Origin: Theristus sp. LFF4_11
Lineage: Eukaryota; Nematoda; Chromadorea; Monhysterida; Xyalidae
Direction: 5' to 3'
Length of the DNA stretch: 64,000 nt
Assembly: GCA_030248135.1 (NCBI GenBank)
Contig: JASANC010003603.1
Span: 1-64,000, forward strand
Part shown: one piece after another, positions 1 through 11,405 of the stretch
Numbering within the stretch: the stretch's first letter is position 1
How the letters are laid out: the number at the start of each line of letters is the position of its first letter
The notes under the pieces: generated by a model
The model's input: the letters and a program-made list of their open reading frames with translations, nothing else
What the model was told of the DNA's origin: nothing
The model's database searches: none
Program-made: the position numbers and the translations under genes

Positions 1-1941
1 AGGAAGCGAGCAAATTTGAAAAACGCGCGCGAGAGGATAACGGCTCATATAATGCGTGATGCGCTGTCCGCTCGCTGACGCTCGCTCGCGCATCCGCATG
101 ATTTAGCGCATGTCTTGATGCCATAGCCGAAATCAAAATGCCTAGTCATGGTGTCCAAAACATATCACAAAGGGTCCACGACTTATGCCGAGTGGCTAAA
201 AAATATTGCATGGAGTGGCCAATACCAAGGCGTAGTGGCCAATACAGGGTTTCAAATCAGGTTTTCAGGGTGATTCAGAAGTTTCAATCGCTTTTTTTAA
301 ACCAAACATGATTCAGTCGTTGACCACCTTGCAATGGATCGTCGACACTAACGAACGAACGGTGATTTTAGGCGATGTTTGTTAGCCAGGGAGGGCTAAC
401 CCAGAACACTTTGCGATATGTTTCGCACACAATGACTCGTTTGGACACTGCCCGTTTGGACATACTTTGCACTTTTACCGTGAACACAAACGGATATACC
501 TCCAACGATCACTGGATTGTTTGCGTCCACTTTCTGTTGCGTTAGAATCGCTAGAAGAGTCAGCACAACGACGTAACTGGTCATGGTCGTTATCGAAAGG
601 ATGTGGTTTTGCGGTCTTTGACAGGTTGATTCGACAGAAATTTTTTTTTTTTTTTTTGAAAACGCAAAAACAGAAAAAAAACCACAAAGAAAAAAGAAAA
701 AAAAAAAAAAAATAAAAAAAAAAAAAAAAAAAAAAAAAAATTAAAAAAACAAAAAAAAAAAAACAAAAAAAAAAAAAAAAAAATTTTTTTGCCTGTTTTT
801 TTTTTTTGTCATGTAGTGGCCACAACATATTATCTTAAAAATTTTTTTAAAAATACAATTGTCCCGCAACTCATCCAGTGAATCGAAGGTGGCGGATCTT
901 ACTTTTGTTCATGCGTTTTGTTTTTTATTTTTTTTTTTTTTTTTTTTTTTATTTTTTTTTTTTTTATTTTTATTTTTTACTTTTTTATAGATTGTAATAG
1001 CATTTGAGGGTGGTCGATCAGACGTTTACATTTGTATGCATGCGGGTACATTTGTAATCTCTATTGGGGCTTTCCGTATCCCCGAGCGGGTGTGGGAGCG
1101 CAAAAAGTGATGACAGAGTGACGTGACATAGGTTGTAATGTTCATAACATGCTGTCCCTTTCCTGATGCGAAAACAGGTCTCTGTCCCGTTTTTGCAGCA
1201 TCCAATTATATTTGTCATGATGAGTTTCGATTTGGACATGTCACATGATCGATGTATTATTGCATTGTCAGGTGAACCGAATTTTGATTGATTACTTCAT
1301 ACAAAATCATTGCAAACGTGCTAGATTGAAAAGAATAAACCAAGCATTTTAACCGTTTTCCAGCACTTGTCTTGTCGGTTGAAAATGCCATCATTTTTGT
1401 TGGTCAAATTTTCTGAAAAAAAAAACAAAAAACATTATTTCCCGAACTAAATTTATGACGTAATTCAGCAACATTTATTGCTCAGGAAATAAAAGCAAAC
1501 AAAGCAATTTCACAAGGTTGAGAAAAAGTTCGCCCAGCTCCAAGCTGTGGGTTGTTTGAAAACTTTTTCATTGAAATAATGCGCAATTTTTAATAATGCT
1601 TTGTACAAGAGCACAATAAAGAGGGCTGTGTTACACGCTGTGAAATGAACAAGTAACTGACAAGCTAAACACATCTGGATATCAGAAGAACCGGTTTCTT
1701 CGAATAAATAAAAGTTTATAAGGTGGAAAAATCCGTTTCATTTCAAAAGAATCGTCGTTTTATTGTTAATAGAAGCACTTTCCGAGCAATAAACCGTATT
1801 CTCGGTTTTTCACTCCAACACTTCTCGTGAATATTAAAATTTTAAAAACTTTGCTTTGGATAATGATGACACATGCAACTCACTGAAGGTTAAATTTTGA
1901 CATTATTTTGCCCAAAAATAACTAACTTTTTCTCAAGCGAC
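1..1941. other. Non-coding leader with repeats and homopolymer tracts
   Basis: No convincing exon is visible before the signal-peptide exon at 1942. Bases 1-125 hold a GC-rich stretch with CGCTCGC runs that resembles bases 40006-40090, including a shared CCGCTGTCCGCTC-like core and a following ATGATTT, so it is probably a dispersed repeat. Bases 640-800 and 920-985 are long poly-A and poly-T tracts. The rest is AT-rich and featureless to me. Confidence 0.5.
640..985. repeat. Poly-A and poly-T low-complexity tracts
   Basis: A T-run at about 641-657 is followed by roughly 125 bases that are almost pure A (with scattered C, G, T), a further T-run near 784-808, and a second almost pure T block at 920-985. 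Open frames through this part encode only poly-Lys or poly-Phe and are not genes. Assembly or sequencing length error is likely here. Confidence 0.9.
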
Positions 1942-4900
1942 ATGACCGCCATCTTGTGGCTTTTGTTGCTCAGCGCACCAAACGGTAAGAAGAAACGATG
2001 CAAACTGAGTGTCTAAAAATAACTGCGTCCCTGCACCTGGAAACATGGCTAAACATTCGCTGGTTGAACTCTACCTGATAGCAATAAAAGCCCAGCCATT
2101 TCAGTTCAGGCAACTTTTTCGCGTTTTTATATTGGAGTTTTTCGGTTTCTGATTCATCACATGAAGAATCTCGTTACTTCTCTGAACGCATTAAAATAAC
2201 GTCTGCAGTCGAACTCTGTAACATATCCAAGTAGCTGCTTGGTTGGTAGTCAAGTGGTGCATAGATTCCATGCGAACAAAACTCCGCCTCCACCACAGCA
2301 ATCCATGCACAGAATGCGTGCATCCAACCAATCACCAGTGGGATATGTCATAGAGTTGCAGTCGAACTCTAAATTATCGAGAATCAGCTGATTGGTTGCT
2401 GAAAACTTGATGCAAAAACGATTCCGCTTCCACAGTAATTTCTGCACAGAAAGTATGTATGCATCACGTGCATCAGCAACCAATCAGCTGACAGCAATAA
2501 TTTAGAGTGCGACTGTAGATCGTGTAAGCGAGCAGCAATCAGTGTGTGTGCGACCACGCAGTGCAGCGGCTGTCGGCGTCGTCACGCACAACTCGACCAT
2601 GTACCGCCTGCACTCGCATTTGTTCGCCGGCTACGATCAGTCGATTCGACCGGCCGTTGATCCGCACCGCGCGACGCTCATCCGCACCGTGATGTTCTTG
2701 AATGGACTGCTGAATGTGGTTGGTTGGCGGTGTGGCATGGTGCGGAAAAAAGGCTGTGTTCACATGAAACGTGAAAACAATGAAATGACATGCAAATACC
2801 AAAAGTTCAACAAACTGTTGAGTTGTGTTATCGCACTGGTAAGCGGAACAAACAATAATTTGCCCAGGCGCCCACTCTTCAATTATGCAAATTTTTGAAC
2901 TTTTGTTCCCACTGACACTAATGGATCGAAAAAGCAACCGATGGATCTGAATCTTTGTTTGGTATAATTAACCAGTTGTCCACTCGTTGTCCACTCTTTT
3001 ATCTCTTCACAATTTCAGAACGAGAAAATCAATGTCATCACCACGAAAGGCCTGATTGAAACGGTAAGAAGAAGGTCGGGTCGTCACGAGACGTGCCTCA
3101 TCTTGTCGTTTGTTTATCTCAATTGTATCGCGGCATTTTGCCTTGCGTCTTGAGAACTGAAGAAAAGAGCGCCATGTTCTTTGGTTTTTTATTGTCACTG
3201 TGAGTCTTTTTTCTGTTTAGTATTGGGAGGATGAATACCTAACGTGGGCACCGGAACGCTTTGATGACGTCAAGGAGATTTATGTGCCCGTCGCAAAGAT
3301 CTGGACGCCACGCATCACCATCATGGACAAGTGAGTCTCTTGCGCATGAACCATGTAGTTGAATTGGTTTACACAAACAAAAATGTGAAGAGTGTGTGAA
3401 GAGTGTGTGAGCCGTGAAATGAAAGTGGAGCGTTAGCATGAGATTTTTTTATCAGCGCCAAAAGCACCGGACCTCTGCCGCCATACGGCGAAGCGGAGCT
3501 GAAATGGAATGGAGTGGTAGAGCAGCGCTGGCCGTTCGTCGCTGAGACGCTGTGCGCGATGGACGTGCGCTATTTTCCGTGGGACGAACACGAATGCAAA
3601 CTTCGGTTGTGCTCTCAGCCAAAATCATTGAAAATGACCTGTGAATCTAGAGTATCTCGCTTTTTATCTCGTTTTATTTAGCGCTATGTTGGCATATGTT
3701 TTTAAGCGATAATCTTAACAACATCAGAAGACAGCAGTAAAAAGCATGTTTGTTGAAACCTGTCACTTCTATCGCAGAATACAGGCCACACAAAAAAGAA
3801 AGAACGAGATCAGAGTTTGCAGGATATCGTGCGAACATACCGTATTTAGCCGCAAATGGAGTGTTTGATTTCAACACCAAAACCTAGTTGCTACTGGAAC
3901 TCAAAGTTTCGCATGCTCTATGTTCTGCGAAAAAAGTGACAGGTTTAAACAAACGTATTTTATTGCAGCCTGAGCATGTGGAGTCGCTATGCGAACAATG
4001 TCATCATATCGAAAGTGGAAAAGCTGCAAGCCGAGCACATGTTCATCGACCAGGAATGGACTGTGCCCGAAGTTTGCGAAAGTTTCTGATTTTTGTTTTC
4101 ATGTTTGCGCGAAACACCGAGATGCTCCATCAGTCAATCGCGTTCAAACTCATAAATTACGTCTAATAATTGCACTAAAGTCAACACGTAAACTCACAAA
4201 AGTTCACTCGCTGAAAGTTCAACAGTTCAAAAGGTGGAGTTTTTTCATAATGGAAATTTGACAAAAAAAACAAAGTGCTCACTGATGCTCAAAACTTTTA
4301 CATCGAAATTTCACAGAAATCCTGCCGAGTGGAGGCTGAGGAAATCGTCGACGAGCCTGGCGAAACGTTCACGTTCGTGTCGTGTCGCTTGCGAATCCAT
4401 CGACGACCGACGTTCTACATCATCAACTCGATCATTCCGTCGATTGTGGTCACTTTGGCCGCGATATTGGGCATCTTTCTGCCGTTTGACGCGCTTGGCA
4501 GACGTCGGGTCAGTTTGCAATGAGCCTGCTCATGCAGTTTTATCGGAGGTTTTTTTGTTGCGAAATAAAATGGAATTGGATGCGGATAGTTCTTGTGATT
4601 GTTTTGTTATCATAAATTGTCTCAGCATATGTACACTTTGAGGTTACACTGGTGGACAATAGCGTGTCATGTCAACTCTTTTTCTGTGACGATGTTTACT
4701 AAAACCACAAGGACGAGTCCTTCACCTTAGAGCACACCACCACTGAATTCTTAGCTATCGTTAGCTGCTTTTTGTACTTTCTAGAGCAGTTTTGCTGCTG
4801 AAATTTATTAAAACATTTTCAGCAGAAATCGCGAGTGGGCGAGGCGGCATTCCTGGCGTTGCTGATGCTGGAACTTCGCGTCATGAACGAACTGCCACAA

Positions 4901-6239
4901 GCGAGCAGTGGGCTGCCGTTGCTGAGTGAGCGGACACGGTGTACAAGAATGCAGTATTTACCAGAATCATTTTTTGTTTAAAAAAACAGCGAAGAATTTA
5001 CCATGCAGGGTCATTAGCAGAATTTGATAAAACTGCGATGCTGTGTGCTAATTTTGATAAAACTCTGACTGATACAGTTCAACCCACAAAAATCAGATCT
5101 GTTATTTTTTGCTCAATATAGTGATCCCTAATTCCATGAGTCCCACATCTGGTCACGTTTAATGTTCTGTTGAATTCTTTCCAACAAAGGAATTCATTTC
5201 GCAGGTTGGTACAGTCTGAGTCTGATGCTGTTGGTGATTGCCGCCGTGGCCGTTGGCGAGTTCCTACTGATCCTTGAGCAGCCTCCCCAGCGCAAACTGC
5301 GTCCGTGGGCGCGTTCGCTGTTCATGCACACGTTGTCCCCTTGGTTTCCGTTTGTCGTGAAACCGAAACCAAACAAACAGTCGGTAAATGAACGTTGATT
5401 CTTTGATGGAATATATTCGCTTCGCGGTTTCTTGCTTCGACAATTTTCCTTTGAATGCTTGAATAGAGAAAACTCAACAGCTGAGTGAGAATTGTAAGCC
5501 TAGGCTAAGCCTAAGCCCAAGCCTAAGCCTAAGTCGAAGCCCAAGTCAAGCCAAATCCTAAGACTAAAGTTAAGCCTAAGCCTAGCCTAAAGATATAACT
5601 AAACCTATGCCTTAACCAAAACCAAGCCAAAACATAATTCAGTTTCAACTGCACCACAAGTCATTTTTCCTCCAGATCACCATCTCAAGCTTCTTGAATT
5701 TCATGCGCAAAAAATGGCTCGCCGCTGAGAAAGGCAGCGATAATGAGAAGAACAAACCTGAGCACAGTCCGCTAGTACAGACAACAAACACCAACGACAA
5801 GTCCACCGAAAATAACCAAAAACAATCGAGAGATCCGAAGCAAAACGGCCCACAATTGACCGAAGTGAACATCATTCGCTCGTCGAAATCAACAACTGAG
5901 ATCGAAAACATTCAACTAAAGTCGTTCACACCGAGTTCTGCTTCCACCACCGGAAAACCGGACAGCCAGAAGCACAGAGAGAAAAGTCGTCAAACGGACG
6001 ATGATGAGCGCCAACAACAACGACAGATTCACGATTTTGAGACGTTTTTCGCGAAAGTTGATGAAATTCTGCGGAATTGGGATCTGATCGTTGAGCACGT
6101 GAACACGGCGACCGCAAGTGAAAGTGAGAAGGCCGAGTGGACTCACATGATTGCGTTGGTCGAGCGGATGTGTCTGATTGTGTTCCTGTTGCTTTTGGTG
6201 GTGCTCACTGTTCTGTTGGTGTGGCATGGCTGGTATTGA
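1942..6239 (+). CDS. Divergent Cys-loop ligand-gated ion channel subunit (nAChR-like)
   Basis: Ten exons in consistent phase: 1942-1984, 2543-2718, 3019-3063, 3221-3330, 3456-3608, 3969-4071, 4317-4508, 4823-4925, 5205-5383, 5676-6239 (about 555 aa). Exon 1 is a signal peptide (MTAILWLLLLSAPN). The extracellular domain has IRPAVDP, the WEDEYLTW strand and the Cys-loop C158-x13-C172 with the FPWD core. M1 (about 243-265) carries the family IIP motif, M2 lies about 281-305, M3 about 310-333, and M4 is the final 25 residues after a long charged M3-M4 loop. Loop C has no vicinal Cys-Cys pair, so this is not a classical alpha subunit. M2 is short and contains Glu and Arg. The ligand cannot be inferred. 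Exon 8 has tandem acceptors (4823 or 4826). The 5' exon choice rests on phase and the signal peptide. Confidence 0.85.
2206..2515. mobile_element. Two tandem MITE copies (CAGTCGAACTCT family) in channel intron 1
   Basis: Bases 2359-2515 start CAGTCGAACTCTAAATTAT and end with the inverse form (TTTAGAGTGCGACTG) followed by TA. Inside, AATCAGCTGATTGG and CCAATCAGCTG form the inner arms. A related unit at 2206-2358 begins CAGTCGAACTCTGTAA. The pair fills most of the intron before exon 2 and ends 27 bases before that exon starts. The short length, inverted ends and absence of coding sequence fit a non-autonomous TA-targeting element. Confidence 0.75.
3690..3966. mobile_element. MITE-like inverted repeat in channel intron 5
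   Basis: The arm around 3740-3782 (AACATGCTTTTTACTG read on the minus strand, with AGTGACAGGTTTCAAC) is repeated in opposite orientation at 3921-3966 as AGTGACAGGTTTAAAC followed by AAACGTATTTTATTG. The right arm runs up to the CAG that serves as the exon 6 acceptor. Fragments with the same GTGACAGGTTT core occur near 7808, 21704, 25168, 55212 and 59546. Confidence 0.6.
5495..5630 (-). repeat. Degenerate interstitial telomere-like repeat (TTAGGC)n in channel intron 9
   Basis: The plus strand reads as many imperfect copies of GCCTAA or CCTAAG, which is TTAGGC on the minus strand, the canonical nematode telomere unit. Units are interrupted by substitutions (GCCCAA, GTCGAA), so this is an old interstitial tract and not a chromosome end. 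It lies entirely between exons 9 and 10 of the channel gene. Confidence 0.8.
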
Positions 6240-6262
6240 AAATGGACTTTTTTGTGAGCACA

Positions 6263-8093
6263 CCGGTGTCATGACATATTTTGACCCCGCCATATTTTGA
6301 CCGGGGGGTCCAAATATGGCAAAACATGTTACCATATTTTGACCCCCCCGGTCATTCTATAGCAACTTGTTGCTGCCATGGAATGACCTACCTTGCCATA
6401 TTTTGACCTACCCGTCGAAACTCAGTGTATGGAGATAGCTGAGAAGGGAAACGTTTTATACGAGCGCTGTGCTAGTCGCTCTCGAGGACGAGGTTGCTTT
6501 GCAGTTTGAACGACCATGCCATGGCTCGGTTTTCGCTATCATATTTTTAATTGGCAACTTGCAAATTGACCCGTGTGTATTCGAATTAATCAAAACCCAA
6601 ACCTTTTTGGTTTGGCAAAGCAATTGTAATGGCCTACTTTAGCCTCGTGCCTCCTTGCCGACAGGGTCGACAGGGGTTGCCGACTTAGCTGCAGCAAACA
6701 GGAATTTTTGAACACAGTTAAATTTTGGTAATTTTCTGAAGAGGAACAATTAAGAAGTAGTGGGTAGGTGTTTGACGCGTTATTTCTCGAGTTGTGTTGA
6801 ATCATATTCAATGAAATTGTAGACAGTTGTTCAGGAAAGTTTAACTTAGATTTGGGCAAAATTTCAGAGAAATTCAGTCACCTGCACACGAATGAGAGAG
6901 AAAAACACACAAAAATGATCCGTTATCGCGCATGCAACTATTGGGCGTTGTGGGTGTTCCAGTGTGTTTTTTCATTGCAACTATTTTTTTCCAGTGGGTG
7001 TTCACGATACCATTACCATTATTTAGAGTTGGGAGTGAAACTCGCTGCCCATGGGAGCCCACGTTGAATAGACTCTTGCCTACGTTGAACAACTGACCAA
7101 CGTTTCCAAACAGAAAAGGACAGCACGTTGATATTTTTGCTTTGTGATGCAGAGAACTGCTAAAAATGTGTGTGCTTCTTGTCACTGTACACGATGGGCA
7201 CGCAAAAATCGACACACAATGAAACATACGAAGAGGCAACTTATCGATTGGTGCTGACTACCGAACGATAAGGCTCGTGTTTCACACCTGGTCAACTATT
7301 ATAAAAACGATCTGGCAAGTTGTTGATTTGGCGATTCACAGCTCCTCCGGGGGCAGCGAAGCCAGGCCGCCGGCTAAACCCGGGGGTCGAGGCCGAGTCC
7401 GGCTTTGGGGTTGCCGGAGCAGTGTAACCTGTGCGTCCCCCGTGTTTCGCTGGGTGTGTGGTTGGCACGGATGAAGCAGGCCCGTAACTATTACCCATGG
7501 TAATAGGGGCTTGTGGCTGCGTCGCCACCGCCCTTTTTATTAGATCTTCCTGTTCGCCGGAACAGGAAAACCAATTTTTTTTCGAGAATCAAATTGAGTT
7601 CAAATCGGCTTTTTCAGAATACCACCCTCCACGGCTGCGTCACAACTGCCTTTTTTTGGCAAAAATTTAAGGCACAGCCACACATATTTAGCCATAAATG
7701 GGGTGTTTAATTCCAACCAAACGCGACGGTTTAATTGTTCGTCCTTCACACTAATATTCAAACTTTTGAAATATTCTGTGCATTCTGCGAATTCTGCGAA
7801 AAGAGTGACAGGCTAAAACGAACATACAGTACGTCATACCGTGCGACGGTGTGGGGTACCAATGTGCGCAGCCCTCAAACCGGTGTGCAGCCCGCAAGAA
7901 CAAACATTGGGAGCTTTGCTTCATTGCACCGGCTGCCTTTACAAATGTGCACAGCCCTCAAAATGGTGCACAGTCCTCAAACCGGTGTCGCCAAAATGCC
8001 ACCGAAAAAACTTCTTACGGGCTGCTTGTTTGTTTGCCATGTTTTGACCCCCGGTCAAAATATGGCGGAAGTCAAAATATGGCATGACACCGG
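6263..8093. mobile_element. Non-autonomous DNA transposon, CCGGTGTCATG family, copy 1
   Basis: The left end reads CCGGTGTCATGACATATTTT and the right end is the inverse, ...AAAATATGGCATGACACCGG. Subterminal CCATATTTTGACC motifs recur several times at both ends. The interior holds a GC-rich island (about 7340-7540) and no transposase-like frame. A related copy at 20757-22166 shares the 6640-7540 interior in the same orientation and carries the left-end sequence inverted at its right end. The element begins 24 bases after the channel stop codon. Confidence 0.75.
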
Positions 8094-8747
8094 CACCCAT
8101 CACGGGATTCACTTTCCTGAAAAAACAACTGCGGTGATTTTGCGATGTCCAACTGTGTATCATTGAACTTTTCTCATGTCTTTTTGTTTTTGTGACGTTG
8201 CCCACAGATCGCGCGTTTGTCCAGAACAAGTTTAACTTTTGTCAGTTCTTTTTGCGACTGCTCTTCCTGATAAAAAGCAATTTCCCGTTCTGCAAATTTT
8301 TTCAATCACGAATCAGAAACATTATAGCATGCCGGTGTAAAAAAAAACAAAAAAATTTGCGGTTGCAGGTTTTTAAACAACAAAATGACATTCAATGATG
8401 AAAAACAATGAAAAAAGTTTGAACGGTTGTTGTGTGTGACTAAAGGTTTGCTTGATGTAACATTCAATTTCAAACTGGACACGTTTTTTTGTTGTGGTGT
8501 AAATGACAACAATTATTATTTACAGATTGATGAGTTGTAACGCACAGCACACTATTTGACACAAAATGCTGTGGAAAAAAATTCCTCAACATTTCATAAA
8601 TGCACTTCAAATTGAACAGAAACTTTAATGGTCTCATCAAATGTTCTTTGAACACTTTTTCACCATTTGAATTGAAACGGAAGAAGGAACTCATTGCAAA
8701 GTTTTCATCAATAAAAATATTATTTTCAGCTTACAGATTGGTCAGCT

Positions 8748-10015
8748 ATGGATTCGTTCGAGTGTTTGCTTATTGTGAGCTTATTGGCTGTGATACAAAC
8801 AATCGGCGGACAATCGCCAAACGGTGCAATAATCGTCAGAGACAAACACGGACAACAGTACCGGCAGGTGAACAAGACGATTGAAAATTTTATCTGTAAC
8901 CTCTGTATCTTATTAAAAGTTGCGATGTGTCCATTCCGCACTCAGACTTTGTGAAAATACTGTGAATTTCTGTGGCGGGAGAAAAACAAGTCTTTAAATT
9001 TTTGCTCGTTTCAAAAGCAGAAAACTAAGAAAAAGCGTTTCCGTTGTTTACAAGACCGCAGGCAAGGATTTTCCTTGCAAGAAGCACCTCTTCAAGGATT
9101 TTAGGTTTGAAAACTACCAATGAGCGCGATTTTACTGCTAGCCTGCACCGACCGTCCAAGCCACAAGTCCACCCAATTAGCAAAACGTTTTTACTGCAGT
9201 TAACACCGGACGAGCGCCTGCAGATGTGCTGCATTGGGCCAATCGCTCAGGGGATGCAAGCAAGCTGCACGAAACTGTGCCGTTATGACAAACTGAACTT
9301 TGCAACAGTCAGTGGCTGCGTTTTCACTTTCCGTTTCAGAAGAGTACATTGCTAACAATTTGTTGAAACACTTGAAAAACAACACGCGACGAAGGTACAG
9401 TGTGACCGCTGTTACATTTGGAGTGCGCCAAAATCGTTTGCGTGAAACGTTTGTTGCTCAGCTTGTGACAACAAGCTGTGATCACTTTTTTGACACAAAA
9501 TCGAAAAGGTTGCCACCACCCAATATGCTGCATGTGATGCTTTCTGTGTGTCCAGCTTCTTTGAACACGAGGTTTGTGTCATCAGTGCACCGTTTCTCTT
9601 TGTTTTCAGCTGAACTCTGCCTTCCACAGCCGTGCGTGCGACAATCACAATTGGGTGTCTCTGTTTCAGTGCGTCACCAGACGTCATGTAAGTCGTTTTT
9701 CATTGCAGTCTTGGTTTTTTTGGTCAGTTATTATTGTTATTTTTTTGTTGAGTGCTGACACTGACGTCCCAACAAAAACTGCGTCTCAAGGACCACCACG
9801 CGTGCTGTCTGTCGCGCGGCGTGCCCGCGTTGTGCAAGCCGTTCTGCGACGGTAGTCGTGTCTACGAGCTTGGCGAGCCCGCTCGCTACGTGTCGTGTGC
9901 CATCTGGCACATGGACAAGATCGTCTCGTGCGCGCGCGACTACGACAGGACACATCCGGCCTACGTGCGCTTGTATCGACTGCCGAACATACCGCCGAGG
10001 AACCGGAGGCACTGA
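8748..10015 (+). CDS. Secreted DB-module protein 1
   Basis: Four exons, all phase 0: 8748-8867, 9200-9307, 9610-9687, 9791-10015 (176 aa). Exon 1 encodes a signal peptide (MDSFECLLIVSLLAVIQTIGG) and a DKHGQQYRQ stretch. Exons 2-4 form the nematode DB module, a cysteine-rich extracellular domain of unknown role: MCC, CTKLC, CDNHNW, CVTRR, ACC, LCKPFC and SCAIWHMDKIVSCARDY. It matches DB2 (11406-12420) at the same length. The intron between exons 3 and 4 is absent from the two neighbours. An AATAAA lies near 10266. Family membership rests on the cysteine pattern. No enzymatic function is implied. Confidence 0.85.
8868..9199. other. Intron 1 of DB-module gene 1
   Basis: The donor GTGAAC follows TACCGGCAG and the acceptor is TTACTGCAG before TTAACACCGG. 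I see no repeat or second gene in it. Confidence 0.7.
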
Positions 10016-11405
10016 GAGAGACGATGATGATGTAGATGCTCAGACGGTGAAGAAAAGATAACTGAATGAGAGGCCATTTTAGTGGACTGCACTCTGAATG
10101 GATTTCTGGTGTTGTATTTCATTGGTTAATTATACACGTGTGCGCGAAAAAAGCGTGATTTTTTTTGGCGTGGGCTGCACATGATCGGCATTTCGTTGTA
10201 CAGGGGTTCCTTTTGCGGACGGCGGCCAACTTTTGCAGTTTTGCCGTTCACTGTTTGATTTTCATAATAAAATGACCAAATTTACACAGTTTCTTCATTG
10301 TGCGGACAAAAGGTGAACACACGCGCACTGTACATTCAAACATAACATTTATATATCATCAGAGCATTCATTTCCACATTGTACCACTGACACAAATCGA
10401 TGAGCGTAAAAACGAGAAGTGGTTAGAGCCTGAACTGTAAATTGAAAAGTTCGCACTTGTTACAAAAATTCTTTTGGTAATGAAGAAAGAACTAACTGAT
10501 TTTTTCGAATTCAAAATGTTTCTCCAAACAAAAGAAGTACGGAATGACCGAGTAAACATGGCAGCTTTTTTCAGGGTGCAAGGAGCGCGCGAAATTTGAA
10601 TGAAAGAAAATAGACGATCAGAAACCAACATGTGTGCCAAATTTGACGTGTTTTTCCAGACTAATGGATTCTTCGTGCTATTATGTTCATTCTTGCTTCC
10701 TTGAACACATGATTAGGAGTTATGTTGGCATTTTTGAAAAAGACAACTCCTAGTCTGCGACTGATCCCGCCTTGACGGGCTGCCTTTTTTATTCGGCCAT
10801 ACTGTACATGATGTGTATAAAAGACAGGGAAGTTTAGTTTGTTCTTGAGTCCGCAAGCGTCAGTTTCTTAGCTTAGCTAACTGTTAGCTTTTAGGTTGTT
10901 GAGTTGAGTTGTTGAGCTTTTTTTAAAATGTTGAGGTTTCTTTCACGCATAGCTTTCCATAAAGTTGGACTTGTGTTGTTTTTCAAAAAAAAACTGCGAA
11001 AGAACAGTGTAACTAATTATAGGACAGGTACACACTGTTGTATGAACAGACATGACAAGCAAAACTATAAGCAACTTTTGGAAATTGCGCACCTATAAAA
11101 GTGAAAGTTCAGAAATTATCTTTGTTTGAGAAATACTGGTTTCATATGACGAAAATTCAGTGTGCTTTAACTGTCCACTTTCAGTTGTTCTTTGTCGGCG
11201 AAATGCATCTTTTTGGGACACCTGCACTGTGCAATATGAATCTTTTTGTCAATTTTTTCACTGAGTGCCAAAAGTAAACAGTGACTAAGTTTTTCTCATT
11301 TTAAATCGATTCAAAACATTGTGAATTGTGGTTTTGCATATCGATTGTTACTGTGAAAAACATTTCGCAGGGGTTCTTTTTATTCGCTTAATTTTCGAGT
11401 GAAAA
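10016..11405. other. Intergenic between DB genes 1 and 2, with one MITE
   Basis: It contains the DB1 polyadenylation signal candidate near 10266 and a MITE copy at 10541-10806. A TATAAAAG lies at 10816-10823, close to the MITE end and about 580 bases before the DB2 start. The rest is AT-rich with no supported exon. Confidence 0.5.
10541..10806. mobile_element. MITE, GGCCGAATAAA family (copy in DB cluster)
   Basis: One end reads GAGTAAACATGGCAGCTTTT and the other reads TTTTTTATTCGGCCATACTG followed by TA. The interior has the family signature CTAGTCTGCGACTGATCCCG. Other copies are at 17604-17873, 29527-29790 and 62266-62537, with a fragment at 41507-41588. Confidence 0.75.

Noticed and set aside
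475..828. 117-codon minus-strand frame rich in Phe
   Set aside because: It is the translation of homopolymer tracts and has no other features.
7277..7560. GC-rich frames around 7280-7530 and 21438-21686
   Set aside because: They belong to the interior of the CCGGTGTCATG element, and both copies carry frame differences.
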